Counted from the stretch's first letter, positions 35,850-45,891 are shown. The stretch is DNA of 64,000 nt from Bacteroidota bacterium (GCA_018267135.1 JAFDZA010000014.1:248001-312000), one strand, 5' to 3'. Notes: generated by a model not told the origin, from the sequence alone. Numbers and translations: made by a program.

Positions 35850-36610
35850 AGCGCATCCGTGTTATTCCGGCCCTGCTCATGCAACAGGGCGGGCTGGTGA
35901 AGTCAATCCGTTTTAAAGACCACAAATACGTGGGCGACCCGATCAATGCCGTAAAAATTTTTAATGAAAAGGGAGTGGACGAAATCGTGCTGCTCGATCG
36001 CTCGGCTTCGGGCAAAGGCCCGGACTTAGTTAAAATTCAGGAAATTGCCGGAGAGGCCTTTATGCCGATGGGCTATGGAGGCGGCATTACTCAGCTTAGC
36101 CAGATTCAGCAGCTGATTGCGGGGGGGATAGAAAAAGTTATTCTCAACACCAGCACCTTTACTCACCCTCAGTTAGTAACCGATGGAGCCAGGTACGTAG
36201 GCAGCCAGAGTATAGTAGTATCGATCGATGTAAAAAAAAACTGGCTGGGTAAATACAAAGTGTATGTGGCCAATGGTACCAAAAATACCGGGACCGACCC
36301 GGTAGAGCAGGCCAAAAAAATGGAGCAGGCCGGGGCAGGTGAAATTTTACTTACCTCCATAGACCGGGATGGAACATTTGAGGGATACGATACGGAACTG
36401 CTGGCGGCTGTGTGTCGGGCTGTTTCTATACCGGTGGTGGCAGCCGGTGGGGCGGGGAGTTTAGTACACTTTAGCGAGGCCATCGCCCGGGGGGCTTCGG
36501 CCGTGGCAGCCGGTAGTTTTTTTGTATTTCAGCGCCCGCACCGGGCTGTTTTAATTAGCTATCCTTCTGAAACGGAATTGAAAGAAACCGTATTTTCGCA
36601 CATTAATTGA
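35846..36610 (+). CDS. hisF: HisF-type synthase subunit of an amidino-sugar pathway
   Basis: This 254-residue TIM-barrel protein starts at a TTG. The segment RVIPALLMQQGGLVKSIRF replaces the canonical HisF start IPCLDVKDG, so the catalytic Asp11 of the histidine enzyme is Leu11 here. The second catalytic Asp (SIDVKK, about residue 127) is kept. This pattern suggests that the barrel no longer closes imidazole and serves to channel ammonia from HisH to the WbpG-like amidotransferase encoded next. The WbpG-like gene starts 10 bp downstream. Confidence 0.88.
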   Translation: MKRIRVIPALLMQQGGLVKSIRFKDHKYVGDPINAVKIFNEKGVDEIVLLDRSASGKGPDLVKIQEIAGEAFMPMGYGGGITQLSQIQQLIAGGIEKVILNTSTFTHPQLVTDGARYVGSQSIVVSIDVKKNWLGKYKVYVANGTKNTGTDPVEQAKKMEQAGAGEILLTSIDRDGTFEGYDTELLAAVCRAVSIPVVAAGGAGSLVHFSEAIARGASAVAAGSFFVFQRPHRAVLISYPSETELKETVFSHIN

Positions 36611-36620
36611 TATTTGCGAA

Positions 36621-37775
36621 ATGATTTTGAGCACCTCCGATCCCGGCTACCGCCAATGCACAGTAAGCATTATGGATAATATTGCCGACCCGGATATTCG
36701 CTTCGATGAAAACGGTGTTTGTAATTATTATCATGAGTATAAAGCGGCTGAGGCCGCCAATGTATGGAAGGGAGAGGAGGGAAGTAAAAAACTGGAGGCC
36801 CTTATCCGCCAAATTAAGCAGCGTGGAAACGGTAAAAAATACGATTGCCTGATCGGGCTAAGCGGAGGGGTAGATAGTACTTATGTGGCTTATTTAGTTA
36901 AACAGCATGGCCTGCGACCCTTAGCGGTACATTTTGATAATGGCTGGAACTCAGAGCTGGCCGTGATGAACATAGAAAATATAGTTAAGAAACTGAATAT
37001 TGATTTATATACGTTAGTGGTTGATTGGGAAGAATTTAAAGATATTCAGTTGGCATACCTCAAGGCTTCGGTGGTAGATATTGAGGTGGTGTCAGACCAC
37101 GCCATTTTTGCTACGATGTATAAACTGGCCAAAGAAAAAAAGATTGGTTATATCCTTAGCGGAACCAATGTGGTAACGGAACATATTATGCCGCCCGGCT
37201 GGTTGTATAGTAAAATGGATTTTGCCAACCTGAAAGACATTCACCGTAAGTTTGGAACAAGAAAAATTAGAACATACCCCACCTTCGATTTTAAAAAATA
37301 TATTTATTATTCATCGCTGCTTCGGTTGATCCCGATTTCAATTTTAAACTATATAGATTACCGGAAAGAAGAGATAAAAAAAATTATCAGCCGGGAGTTA
37401 AACTGGCGAGACTACGGGGGCAAACATTACGAATCCCGATTTACCAAGTTTTATCAGGCGTATATTTTACCTGAAAAATTTAAAATCGATAAACGCAAAG
37501 CGCATCTCTCCACACTTATTTGTTCCGGTCAGATCACCCGCACACAAGCGCTGGACGAAATGAAGAAGCCCCTTTACGACACCGCTGAACTGAAGTTGGA
37601 TAAGGAGTACGTATTAAAAAAATTAGGATTACCGGAAGAGGAGTTTGAAAATATAATGCAGCTTGCCCCCCGCCTGCATTCTGATTTTAATTCGGACCGG
37701 GCCATAAAAGAAAAGTATATGAAACTACTTAAACGCACACAGCGTTTTCGTAAGTTGTTGAAAATAGCTTCATGA
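36621..37775 (+). CDS. N-acetyl sugar amidotransferase (WbpG/PseA-like)
   Basis: This 384-residue ATP-pyrophosphatase-type enzyme carries the PP-loop LSGGVDSTYVAYL (about 80-92) and family segments VHFDNGWNSELAV, GTNVVTEHIMPPGWLY and WRDYGGKHYES. It would turn the N-acetyl group of a uronic-acid amino sugar into an acetamidino group using ammonia from HisH/HisF. The N-terminal metal site is incomplete compared with the usual two CxxC pairs: Cys13 and Cys34 remain, while positions 16 and 37 are Ser and Tyr. I recall a subfamily that also lacks them, so activity need not be lost. Confidence 0.9.
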   Translation: MILSTSDPGYRQCTVSIMDNIADPDIRFDENGVCNYYHEYKAAEAANVWKGEEGSKKLEALIRQIKQRGNGKKYDCLIGLSGGVDSTYVAYLVKQHGLRPLAVHFDNGWNSELAVMNIENIVKKLNIDLYTLVVDWEEFKDIQLAYLKASVVDIEVVSDHAIFATMYKLAKEKKIGYILSGTNVVTEHIMPPGWLYSKMDFANLKDIHRKFGTRKIRTYPTFDFKKYIYYSSLLRLIPISILNYIDYRKEEIKKIISRELNWRDYGGKHYESRFTKFYQAYILPEKFKIDKRKAHLSTLICSGQITRTQALDEMKKPLYDTAELKLDKEYVLKKLGLPEEEFENIMQLAPRLHSDFNSDRAIKEKYMKLLKRTQRFRKLLKIAS

Positions 37776-38770
37776 AAAAATTAACATTTGCAGTGATAGG
37801 TTGCGGCCGGATAGCTCAACGCCATGCCGAGCACATTCATAATAAAGGAATTTTAGTAGCCGTGTGCGATGTGGTGAAAGAAAAGGCCGATAAACTGGCT
37901 GGTCAGTACCATGCTAAAGCTTATTATTCTCCGGAAGAAATGCTGGCAGCAGAAAAAGACATTGATGTTATTTCAATTTGTTCGCCCAATGGCCTTCACG
38001 CCCAACATGCCATTCAATCGCTACAGGCAGGGTTTCATGTGTTGTGCGAAAAACCAATGGCCATTAGTGTGCAAGATTGTGGACGGATGATACAAGCAGC
38101 CGAGCAGTCTAATAAAAGATTGTTTGCCATAAAACAAAACCGGTATAACCCTCCCGTTGCGGCTGTAAAGAAAGCGGTGGATGAAGGAAGGTTAGGAAGG
38201 ATTTTTAGTATTCAGTTGAGTTGCTTCTGGAATCGCAATGCCGATTATTATAAAGAGTGGAAGGGAACGAAAAAGATGGATGGCGGTACGTTGTTCACTC
38301 AATTCAGTCATTTTATTGATTTGGTTTATTGGATTGTGGGCGATGTGCGCAAGGCTCAAGCCTACTTCGGAAATTTTGCCCATCAAGATACTATTGAGTT
38401 TGAAGATACCGGGGTAGTTATTCTGGAGTTTTACAATGGCGCGATGGGTACAATTAATTATACGGTCAACAGCTATCAACAAAATATGGAAGGCTCATTA
38501 ACCATTTTTGGCGAGAAGGGTACAGTAAAAATTGGCGGACAATATTTGAATGAGCTGGAATATCAAAAAATTGATGGATATGTAATTGAAAATCTTCCCG
38601 AAGGAAACCGCCCCAATAATTACGGCACCTACGTGGGGTCTATGAGTAATCATGATAAAGTATATGATAATCTGATTGAAGTATTACAGCACAACGCCAC
38701 CATTACCACCAGTTCATTTGACGGATTAAAAACCGTAGAGATTATTGATAAGATATATTCTTCGCGTTGA
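37772..38770 (+). CDS. Gfo/Idh/MocA-family sugar dehydrogenase (WbpB-like)
   Basis: This 332-residue oxidoreductase has the N-terminal NAD-binding motif IGCGRIAQRHAEHI and the EKP motif (CEKPMA) that holds the catalytic Lys. In O-antigen loci such proteins (WbpB/WlbA) oxidise C3 of a UDP-N-acetylglucosaminuronic acid, giving the 3-keto substrate for the aminotransferase that follows. The start overlaps the WbpG-like gene by 4 bp. The pairing with a WbpE-like enzyme at 38829 supports this role. A UDP-GlcNAc 6-dehydrogenase (WbpA) is not in the window. Confidence 0.88.
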   Translation: MKKLTFAVIGCGRIAQRHAEHIHNKGILVAVCDVVKEKADKLAGQYHAKAYYSPEEMLAAEKDIDVISICSPNGLHAQHAIQSLQAGFHVLCEKPMAISVQDCGRMIQAAEQSNKRLFAIKQNRYNPPVAAVKKAVDEGRLGRIFSIQLSCFWNRNADYYKEWKGTKKMDGGTLFTQFSHFIDLVYWIVGDVRKAQAYFGNFAHQDTIEFEDTGVVILEFYNGAMGTINYTVNSYQQNMEGSLTIFGEKGTVKIGGQYLNELEYQKIDGYVIENLPEGNRPNNYGTYVGSMSNHDKVYDNLIEVLQHNATITTSSFDGLKTVEIIDKIYSSR

Positions 38771-38828
38771 AAACTTAAATGATTGTTTTTAGATTATTAT
38801 TCTCATTAAGTATAATGGATTGAGTTCG

Positions 38829-39959
38829 ATGAAGGATTTGAAAGAATATTTAGCGGTACCTTTTGTGGATCTGAATACTCAGTACGAGTCTGTAAAAGAT
38901 GAAATGGATGCGGCCATAAAATCCGTATTTACAGAAATGACATTTATTGGCGGGCGGTTTGTTCAGCAGTTTGAACAAGATTTTGCAAATGCCTATGGGG
39001 TAAAGCACGTTATCTCTTGCGGCAATGGAACCGACTCTCTTTACATTATTTTAAAAATGCTCGGCATCGGGCCGGGAGATGAAGTAATGACGGCATCCAA
39101 CAGTTGGATATCCAGTTCGGAAACCATTACCCAAACCGGAGCGCGTGTGGTCTTTGTCGATGTGCATCCGGAATATTACAGCTTAGATGAAACACAGCTA
39201 AAACAAAAACTTACCAGCCGCACCAAAGCGGTGGTGGCCGTTCACCTTCAAGGCCAGGTTTGCGAGATGGATTCTATTTCGTCTTTCTGCCAATCCCATT
39301 CGCTTCACCTGATAGAAGACTGCGCTCAATCGCATTTTTCGGAATATAAAGGAACCAAGGCCGGGCTTTTTGGTGTCGCTTCCTCGTTCAGCTTCTACCC
39401 CGGCAAAAACCTCGGTGCCTATGGCGATGCCGGCTGTATGATAACCAATGACGATGCTCTGGCTGTAAAATTGCGAATGTATGCCCGGCATGGTGCGCTG
39501 AAAAAACACGAGCATCAGATAGAAGGTGTTAACAGCCGGATGGATACTCTACAGGCGGTTGTCCTTTCGGTTAAATTACGCCACATAGATAAGTGGACCA
39601 GCCAGCGAATTGCTCATGCCGATTTATATAATGAATTGCTGCACGAAGTTTCTGAAATTATTTTACCCCGCGTACGCCCTCATACCCAACACACCTATCA
39701 TTTATATGTAATCCGTTGTAAAGATCGCACCCGGTTAGCGGAGTACCTTCGTGAAAGAGGCATAGAAACATCGGTGCATTACCCTACGGCTTTGCCTAAC
39801 CTGAAAGCTTATCAGTACCTGAACCATTCACCCGATGATTTTCCGGTGGCTACCTGCTTGCAGGATGAAATTCTTTCGCTGCCTATGTTCCCTGAGTTAA
39901 CGGAAGAACAGATACAATATACGGCATGTTGTATTAAACGTTTCTATCAAAAAAAGTAA
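38829..39959 (+). CDS. DegT-family aminotransferase (WbpE-like)
   Basis: This 376-residue PLP enzyme has its lysine in FYPGKNLGAYGD, about residue 192, and the SCGNGTDSLYIIL N-terminal segment typical of WbpE/WlbC-type 3-amino transferases. It would place the 3-amino group on the 3-keto sugar made by the preceding dehydrogenase. The ATG at 38829 is preferred over a TTG at 38820. The gap before it (about 58 bp) is larger than usual in this operon. Confidence 0.88.
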   Translation: MKDLKEYLAVPFVDLNTQYESVKDEMDAAIKSVFTEMTFIGGRFVQQFEQDFANAYGVKHVISCGNGTDSLYIILKMLGIGPGDEVMTASNSWISSSETITQTGARVVFVDVHPEYYSLDETQLKQKLTSRTKAVVAVHLQGQVCEMDSISSFCQSHSLHLIEDCAQSHFSEYKGTKAGLFGVASSFSFYPGKNLGAYGDAGCMITNDDALAVKLRMYARHGALKKHEHQIEGVNSRMDTLQAVVLSVKLRHIDKWTSQRIAHADLYNELLHEVSEIILPRVRPHTQHTYHLYVIRCKDRTRLAEYLRERGIETSVHYPTALPNLKAYQYLNHSPDDFPVATCLQDEILSLPMFPELTEEQIQYTACCIKRFYQKK

Positions 39960-39962
39960 AGT

Positions 39963-41108
39963 GTGGAGCTGCGCGATAAAAGAATTCTCATTCTCTCCCC
40001 GCAGTCGTGGGGCACTATGTTTTTGTCGAAGCACCATTATGCCGTTGAGTTGGCTAAGCGCGGAAATGATGTCTTTTTTTTAAATCCTCCCGACCAATCT
40101 CCCTTTTCAATAGGAAGCAACATTAGCCTGAAAGAATCCGGCACGCCCCGGTTGTACCGGATTGATCATAAACTCTTCTTCCCTTATTGGATGAAATTTA
40201 AGTTTCAGTCTGCCTTTCATTTTTTTATGAAGTTTCAGGTAAATAAAATATTAAAAAAAGTAGGCGATATAGATATCGTTTGGTCTTTCGATCTTGGGCA
40301 CTTGTATCCTTTTCATTTTTTTAAAAACACTTATAAAATATTTTATCCGGTAGATGAGCCACTTAATCAAGACGCTATCTCCTCGGCAGAAGGGGCTGAT
40401 ATTATTTTCTCGGTTACCTCTGAGATTTTAAAAAAATATGATCATATTAATACACCTAAATATTTGATAGGGCATGGAGTTACGGAAGAATTTCTGATGG
40501 CGGGCGATAATACGGTTTATTCACAATCTAAACCTGTTAAGGTAGGCCTATCCGGAAACCTGCTGCGACCCGATATTGACCGGGAAATATTACTCGGAAT
40601 TATTAATCAGAATAAAGAAACTGAGTTTCATTTTTGGGGAAGCTATCAGGCAAGTCAATCCAATATAGGAGGAGAAGAAAATAGAGAGACAGTAAAATTC
40701 ATTAAAGCTTTGCAAGGTTGTGCTAACGTATCTTTGCACGGAGTGGTTTCTCCCAAAACCTTAGCGGAGGCAATCAGTAAAATGGATATGTTTCTTATTT
40801 GTTATGATGTACAAAAAGACCAAAGCAAAGGTACCAACTACCACAAAGTGATGGAATACCTGGCCACCGGAAGGGTAATTGTTTCGAATAACATTTCAAT
40901 GTATAAAGACAGGCCAAATTTAGTACAGATGATTGACGAGAGGCATAGCAACAAACAATTACCAAAACTGTTTCGGGAGATAATAGGTAACTTGTCATCT
41001 TATAATGATCATTCTAAGATAGATGAGCGAATATTTTTTGCAAATGAGAATTTGTATAATAGGCAAGTTGAAAGAATTGAAAATCTAATTACCCAAAATG
41101 AACATTAA
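39963..41108 (+). CDS. glycosyltransferase (GT-B, family 4-like)
   Basis: This 381-residue protein starts at a GTG three bases after the aminotransferase gene. It has a Rossmann-like N-terminus (ILILSPQSWGTMFLSKHH) and a C-terminal GT-B half (KVMEYLATGRVIVSNN) with the conserved acidic position. The donor site is less typical than in the neighbouring family 4 enzymes. The last 11 bases overlap the FkbM gene, and the DNA becomes AT-rich toward its 3' end. Confidence 0.82.
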   Translation: MELRDKRILILSPQSWGTMFLSKHHYAVELAKRGNDVFFLNPPDQSPFSIGSNISLKESGTPRLYRIDHKLFFPYWMKFKFQSAFHFFMKFQVNKILKKVGDIDIVWSFDLGHLYPFHFFKNTYKIFYPVDEPLNQDAISSAEGADIIFSVTSEILKKYDHINTPKYLIGHGVTEEFLMAGDNTVYSQSKPVKVGLSGNLLRPDIDREILLGIINQNKETEFHFWGSYQASQSNIGGEENRETVKFIKALQGCANVSLHGVVSPKTLAEAISKMDMFLICYDVQKDQSKGTNYHKVMEYLATGRVIVSNNISMYKDRPNLVQMIDERHSNKQLPKLFREIIGNLSSYNDHSKIDERIFFANENLYNRQVERIENLITQNEH

Positions 41109-41901
41109 ACAACACTTACAAGATTTTTTTTATCCTGTAAACAGCATTCAAACAATAAAATCTGGTTACTTACGAAAATCAAAGATCATAATCTCCAATA
41201 ACACCCAATGGGCTCCATTGTTTGGAAGATGGGAACCTGCCATGCAAAAAATAATGGTAAATATCATTAAAGAGGGTGACGTTGTCTACGACCTAGGCGC
41301 AAACTTTGGATTGCATGGAATGTTATGTTCTAAGCTAGTTGGCTCAACTGGAATGTTATACAACTTTGAGCCACTGCCAGAAAATATTTCTGAGATCAAC
41401 AAAAATTATGCACTTAACCACATTAGTAATTATCAAAATATTCAGAAAGCAGTTTCGGATAAAAATCAACGATTAAAATTCAGTGTTGGTCATCACGCAA
41501 CACAAGGTAAATTAAACAATGACACAACGAATGATGGTACAATTGAAGTTGAGTCAATAACCCTGGATGCATTCATTAATCAGGGCAACCGATTACCTAA
41601 TTTTATAAAGATGGACATTGAGGGCGCTGAAGGCGAAGCATTAAAGGGATTTGAGCTAAATATTGAAAAGAGTTTCCTGTTGATGATTATTGAACTCCAT
41701 TCACCTGAAGCTGACAAGAAAGTGGGAGTATTTTTTAAATTTTATAACTATATAGCTCACCGATTCAATACATTCAGATCGCTTGTTCTAGAAGAAATAA
41801 AAAACCTATCATTGCCATTCCCCCACCCTGAAGGGATTTGGGGGAGCGTCTTATGTGTTGCTCCTAATATGAATATTAGAGATTTTAGGTTCAATAGATA
41901 A
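41098..41901 (+). CDS. FkbM-family methyltransferase
   Basis: This 267-residue protein has SAM motif VVYDLGANFGLHGMLCSKL and the FkbM hallmark FIKMDIEGAEGEALKGF. AT-rich. It overlaps the upstream glycosyltransferase by 11 bp. Probable O-methylation of a sugar in the repeat unit. Confidence 0.88.
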   Translation: MNIKQHLQDFFYPVNSIQTIKSGYLRKSKIIISNNTQWAPLFGRWEPAMQKIMVNIIKEGDVVYDLGANFGLHGMLCSKLVGSTGMLYNFEPLPENISEINKNYALNHISNYQNIQKAVSDKNQRLKFSVGHHATQGKLNNDTTNDGTIEVESITLDAFINQGNRLPNFIKMDIEGAEGEALKGFELNIEKSFLLMIIELHSPEADKKVGVFFKFYNYIAHRFNTFRSLVLEEIKNLSLPFPHPEGIWGSVLCVAPNMNIRDFRFNR

Positions 41902-41907
41902 AACTCG

Positions 41908-42942
41908 ATGAAAATTTCTATTTGCATACCCCAGTATAATCGAATCGAGTACTTGCTTCGAAGTTTGTCTATTATTGAGAAACAGACTTATCCTGATATC
42001 GAAATTTCTATCAGTGATGATTGTTCATCGGATGATACCGTAGATAAGATTGCACAACTTGCCAAAAGCTATAAGTACCCTATTGTTTTTGATAAAAACG
42101 AAAAGAATTTAGGGTATGACAGAAATTACCGGAAGTGCATTGAGATGGCGAGCGGTGATTATACATTTGTTATCGGAAATGATGATTCAATCATTGGAGA
42201 AAATAGTATAACTGATCTGGTAAAGTTTCTTGAACATAATCAATATCCTGATATCGGTTTTTGTAATATGATTGAAGAACGAACTGGCGGCACATTAATA
42301 CAACGTGCACAAAAAAGTGGGCTTATAGGATCGGGGCCTGATGTTGCTCTTAGCAATTATTCCTGTTTTAGTTTTGTGGGCGGACTTATTTATAAGAGAG
42401 AAACATTTTTAAAATACAACACTTCGAAGTACGATGGAAGTATCTATGCTCAAATGTATTTAGGTGTCAATATGATTGCCAACGGAGCGGTGCTTTTTAG
42501 TCTGAAAGAGCCGTTGGTGTTGAAAGATCTTCTTTTGAATGGAGTGTTCCGAAAATCGTATCGTGATAGGATTGCAAAGCGGTGGAAGGATTTTCGTGTT
42601 GTAGATGGTGGTCTGCCATCGGTAATCCATGTTTTGATAAGCGCACTGATCGATGCGAATATGGCAACACAAAAAAGAATGTATCAGATATTCAGACGAA
42701 TTTATCTGGTTACCTTTCCTCATTGGATACTCGATTACAAAGAAAATGGTGCATTGCCTGAAGCATTCGGCCTTGTGGCAGGACTTAATCCTACAAAAAA
42801 TAAAAATTATTACAGGTTAAATCTTCCTAATAAGATATTAATAGGATTGTTCTATATGAGTTCCAGTTTTATCGGCCTAATTACACCGGTTTTTCTATTC
42901 AAAAAGATGAAGCAAAGGCTTTACACTTTTTTTAAGAAATAA
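41908..42942 (+). CDS. family 2 glycosyltransferase with C-terminal membrane segment
   Basis: This 344-residue GT-A enzyme has the opening ISICIPQYNRIEYLLRSL, then ISDDCSSDDTV and the GNDDSI acidic motif in place of the common DxD. Near the C-terminus a hydrophobic stretch (about 308-330, LIGLFYMSSSFIGLITPVFL) may anchor it to the membrane. AT-rich. One-base overlap with the next gene. Confidence 0.9.
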   Translation: MKISICIPQYNRIEYLLRSLSIIEKQTYPDIEISISDDCSSDDTVDKIAQLAKSYKYPIVFDKNEKNLGYDRNYRKCIEMASGDYTFVIGNDDSIIGENSITDLVKFLEHNQYPDIGFCNMIEERTGGTLIQRAQKSGLIGSGPDVALSNYSCFSFVGGLIYKRETFLKYNTSKYDGSIYAQMYLGVNMIANGAVLFSLKEPLVLKDLLLNGVFRKSYRDRIAKRWKDFRVVDGGLPSVIHVLISALIDANMATQKRMYQIFRRIYLVTFPHWILDYKENGALPEAFGLVAGLNPTKNKNYYRLNLPNKILIGLFYMSSSFIGLITPVFLFKKMKQRLYTFFKK

Positions 42943-43961
42943 TGAATGTTTTAGTCATCGGGGCAGATAGTAGCTATGCTATTGAGAGACCTTATGTAAA
43001 GTATCTTAAGCAGGAGATCAATAATGTTGAATTTTTTGCTGCTCAAAATCCGTTCCTCGACTATTATAACAAGAGCACCTTTAACAAGGTACTTTACAGG
43101 CTTGGATTTAGCTCTATTCTAAAGACTATTAATAAAAGCCTTTTGCAGAAGGTGGATCAACTGCAACCTCAGGTAGTATTCGTGTTCAAAGGAATGGAAA
43201 TTTTCCCCTCCACGTTAAAGATCATTCGTGCTAAAGGGATTAAATTAGTTAACTACAATCCTGATAATCCTTTTTTGTTTTCCGGTCGAGGAAGCGGCAA
43301 CGCAAATATTACGAAGTCAATTTCACTGTACGATTTTCATTTTACATACAACCTGTCTATTAAGAAGCGATTAGAAGAAGAGTATCAGGCAAAAACAGCG
43401 TGGCTGCCTTTTGGTTTTGACCTTACCGATGAGCAATTCAGTGAATATGTAAAAGAAGAAGAAATTGTTAAGGTATGCTTCGTGGGAAACCCTGATAAAG
43501 AACGGGCAACGTTTATTAACGCACTCGCTGAAATGAAAATGCAAATAGTGGTTTATGGTCATCACTGGAAAAAATTTATAAATCATCCTCGGGTAGAAAT
43601 ACAGGATGCTGTTTATGCAGGTGAGCAATGGAAAACGCTGCGCAAATACCGTGTGCAGTTAAATCTGATGCGCCCGCATAATCCCAATTCGCATAACATG
43701 CGCACTTTTGAAGTACCAGGTGTGGGAGGAATCATGTTGGCGCCAGATACTCTTGAACACCGGATTTTCTTTGAAGATGGAAGAGAAGTATTTCTTTTCA
43801 ACAATGTGAATGAATGTGCAGGTAAAATAAATTCATTGCTTCGGCTTACAGCTTCGCAGGCAAATGAAATCAGGAAGAATGCTCGGGCACGGTCTCTCGC
43901 TTCCGGCTACGACTATGCCAGTCGCGCCCGCCAGGTATTACATGAAATTGAAAAACTGTGA
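42942..43961 (+). CDS. CgeB-like glycosyltransferase
   Basis: This 339-residue GT-B-like protein has the segments LVNYNPDNPF, KVCFVGNPDKERATFINAL and FEVPGVGGIMLAPD, which match the CgeB/GT1_2 family, including spore-crust and LPS glycosyltransferases. No membrane segment is visible. It overlaps the next gene by 4 bp at a GTG start. Confidence 0.82.
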   Translation: MNVLVIGADSSYAIERPYVKYLKQEINNVEFFAAQNPFLDYYNKSTFNKVLYRLGFSSILKTINKSLLQKVDQLQPQVVFVFKGMEIFPSTLKIIRAKGIKLVNYNPDNPFLFSGRGSGNANITKSISLYDFHFTYNLSIKKRLEEEYQAKTAWLPFGFDLTDEQFSEYVKEEEIVKVCFVGNPDKERATFINALAEMKMQIVVYGHHWKKFINHPRVEIQDAVYAGEQWKTLRKYRVQLNLMRPHNPNSHNMRTFEVPGVGGIMLAPDTLEHRIFFEDGREVFLFNNVNECAGKINSLLRLTASQANEIRKNARARSLASGYDYASRARQVLHEIEKL

Positions 43962-45070
43962 AGCGATTAGTGATTATTCATTTCGGCCCGGCCGAGTGGT
44001 ACCCACCTTTGCAAAATATGCTGAATGTTTTAGCGGGCGAATCGTATTTTGATCAGGTAACCGTGCTGACTACCCAAGGAAGATCAAACCTTCCGTTGTA
44101 TGTGCCGCCTGCCGGTAATATAGTAATGAAACGATTGGGCACCTCGGGAAGTAAAAACACGCTTCTGCGTTTTATAAATTATTTTTGGTTCTATTCCGGC
44201 TGCTTGTTTTGGCTGCTGATAAAATCCCCCGGGCAAATATTGTATTTTGAAACCCTGTCTTCCTGGCCGGCCTACCTATACAAACAGTTTATAGCTAAAA
44301 GCACGCGGATGTTTATTCATTACCATGAATACACGACTCCGGAAGAATACCGAACGGCCATGAAGCTGGTGAACTATTTTCACAAACTGGAGTTGCGGCT
44401 GTACCCCAAAGCCATTTGGCTATCGCATACCAATGCCGACCGGATGCGGTTTTTCTTGCAAGACATTGCGCCTGTAAAAATTAAGCACCCCCATATTTTG
44501 CCTAATTATCCGCCTCAAAGTTGGCTGGCCCCGGTGCGGCCCGTTCATTTGCCACTTAAAATAGTTTATGTGGGAGCGCTGAGCTTGGATACCATGTTTA
44601 CAAAAGAATTTGCACAATGGGTGAAAAACCAAAACGGGCAAGCGGTTTGGGATATATACAGCTATAATAGGAGCCCGGATGTAGCCGGCTATTTTAATGA
44701 GTTGGACGCACCAACTATTTTTTTGAAGGAAGGACTTCCGTATGAAAAACTATCGTCTGTGTTGGCTCAATATGATGTAGGAGTCATTTTATATAAAGGG
44801 GTCATTACGAATCATATATACAGTATTCCGAATAAGCTTTACGAATATCATACTTGTGGCTTGGATGTTTGGTTCCCTAAAACGCTGCTCAGCTCCCGGC
44901 TGCTGGAGGACTCTACGGCACTTCCAAAAATTGTTTCGATTGATTTTGAGAATCTAGCCGAAAATAATTTAGTAAATCTTTGCCAACGCCAGGGGCTTAA
45001 GATACGTCAGGATCATTACTTTTGTGAAGAAGTGCTGCAGCCCTTAATCCATAAACTAACCGAAACGTGA
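43958..45070 (+). CDS. probable glycosyltransferase
   Basis: This 370-residue protein starts at a GTG. The layout (N-terminal Rossmann-like half, then KIVYVGALSLDTMF and the C-terminal IPNKLYEYHTCGLDVW) is that of GT-B family 4-like enzymes, but classic EX7E spacing is not obvious. A hydrophobic stretch at about 74-95 may be a membrane-association helix. Donor unknown. The next gene overlaps by 4 bp. Confidence 0.75.
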   Translation: MKRLVIIHFGPAEWYPPLQNMLNVLAGESYFDQVTVLTTQGRSNLPLYVPPAGNIVMKRLGTSGSKNTLLRFINYFWFYSGCLFWLLIKSPGQILYFETLSSWPAYLYKQFIAKSTRMFIHYHEYTTPEEYRTAMKLVNYFHKLELRLYPKAIWLSHTNADRMRFFLQDIAPVKIKHPHILPNYPPQSWLAPVRPVHLPLKIVYVGALSLDTMFTKEFAQWVKNQNGQAVWDIYSYNRSPDVAGYFNELDAPTIFLKEGLPYEKLSSVLAQYDVGVILYKGVITNHIYSIPNKLYEYHTCGLDVWFPKTLLSSRLLEDSTALPKIVSIDFENLAENNLVNLCQRQGLKIRQDHYFCEEVLQPLIHKLTET

Positions 45071-45891
45071 TAGCCGAACTGTTACGAACATTGCCTGCTT
45101 TTAAAGGAAAAAACAGGTTGTCCAGAATATTGTTAGGCCGGTATATAAAAAATGCTCGAGACATTGAGGTCCGGGCTAAGAATGGATGTGTATTCCGACT
45201 CCCGAATGTAAAAGAAAATGTAGGGTTTGATATGCTGATCAACGGTGAATATGAACCCGAAAGTATTGCGCTTTTGTTGTCGAGGGTTAAACCAGACAAA
45301 TTCTTTTTAGATATAGGGGCCAACATCGGCTCCATAGCAATCCCCATCGCCAAGGCGAGACCTGAATCTAAAATAATTTGTGTGGAGGCATCATCGCGTA
45401 TGGCGGCTTACTTAAGACAGAATATCGCTATCAACGGGTTAACGAATGTTGACGTCATAGAAAAGGCTGTGTTTAACGAATCGGGTAAGACAGTTAATTT
45501 TTTTAATCCCGAAGAGAAATACGGCAAAGGCTCGCTCAACCCGATATTTACTGATCAGTCTGAACCAGTTTTAACCACAACACTGGATGAATTAACGAGC
45601 CGGATAAAAGGAGAGGTAGGGATGATAAAAATAGATATTGAAGGGTATGAGTACTTTGCCTTTGAGGGAGGCCGAAAGATGTTATCGCCACCGGATGCGC
45701 CTGATATTTATTTTGAATTTAATGATTGGTGCGAAGAAGCAGCCGGGGTATCGCCCGGGGCTTCACAGAAAATATTGCGTTCGTTGGGATACAGCTTATA
45801 TGAGGTTTTTGGCAGCCGTTTCATAAAAATGGATTCCTGCTTTACCTCCGGAGGCAAAATGATCTTGGCTACAAAATCTAATCTTGGATAG
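45067..45891 (+). CDS. FkbM-family methyltransferase
   Basis: This 274-residue protein starts at a GTG overlapping the previous stop. It has SAM motif FLDIGANIGSIAIPIAKA (about 79-96) and the FkbM hallmark MIKIDIEGYEYFAFEGG. The composition is closer to the locus average than in the other FkbM genes, so it may be an older member of the locus. Confidence 0.9.
   Translation: MIAELLRTLPAFKGKNRLSRILLGRYIKNARDIEVRAKNGCVFRLPNVKENVGFDMLINGEYEPESIALLLSRVKPDKFFLDIGANIGSIAIPIAKARPESKIICVEASSRMAAYLRQNIAINGLTNVDVIEKAVFNESGKTVNFFNPEEKYGKGSLNPIFTDQSEPVLTTTLDELTSRIKGEVGMIKIDIEGYEYFAFEGGRKMLSPPDAPDIYFEFNDWCEEAAGVSPGASQKILRSLGYSLYEVFGSRFIKMDSCFTSGGKMILATKSNLG

Noticed and set aside
34384..36610. HisH and HisF as part of histidine biosynthesis
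   Set aside because: No other his gene is present, the HisF-like protein lacks the Asp11 position, and a WbpG-like amidotransferase gene follows directly.
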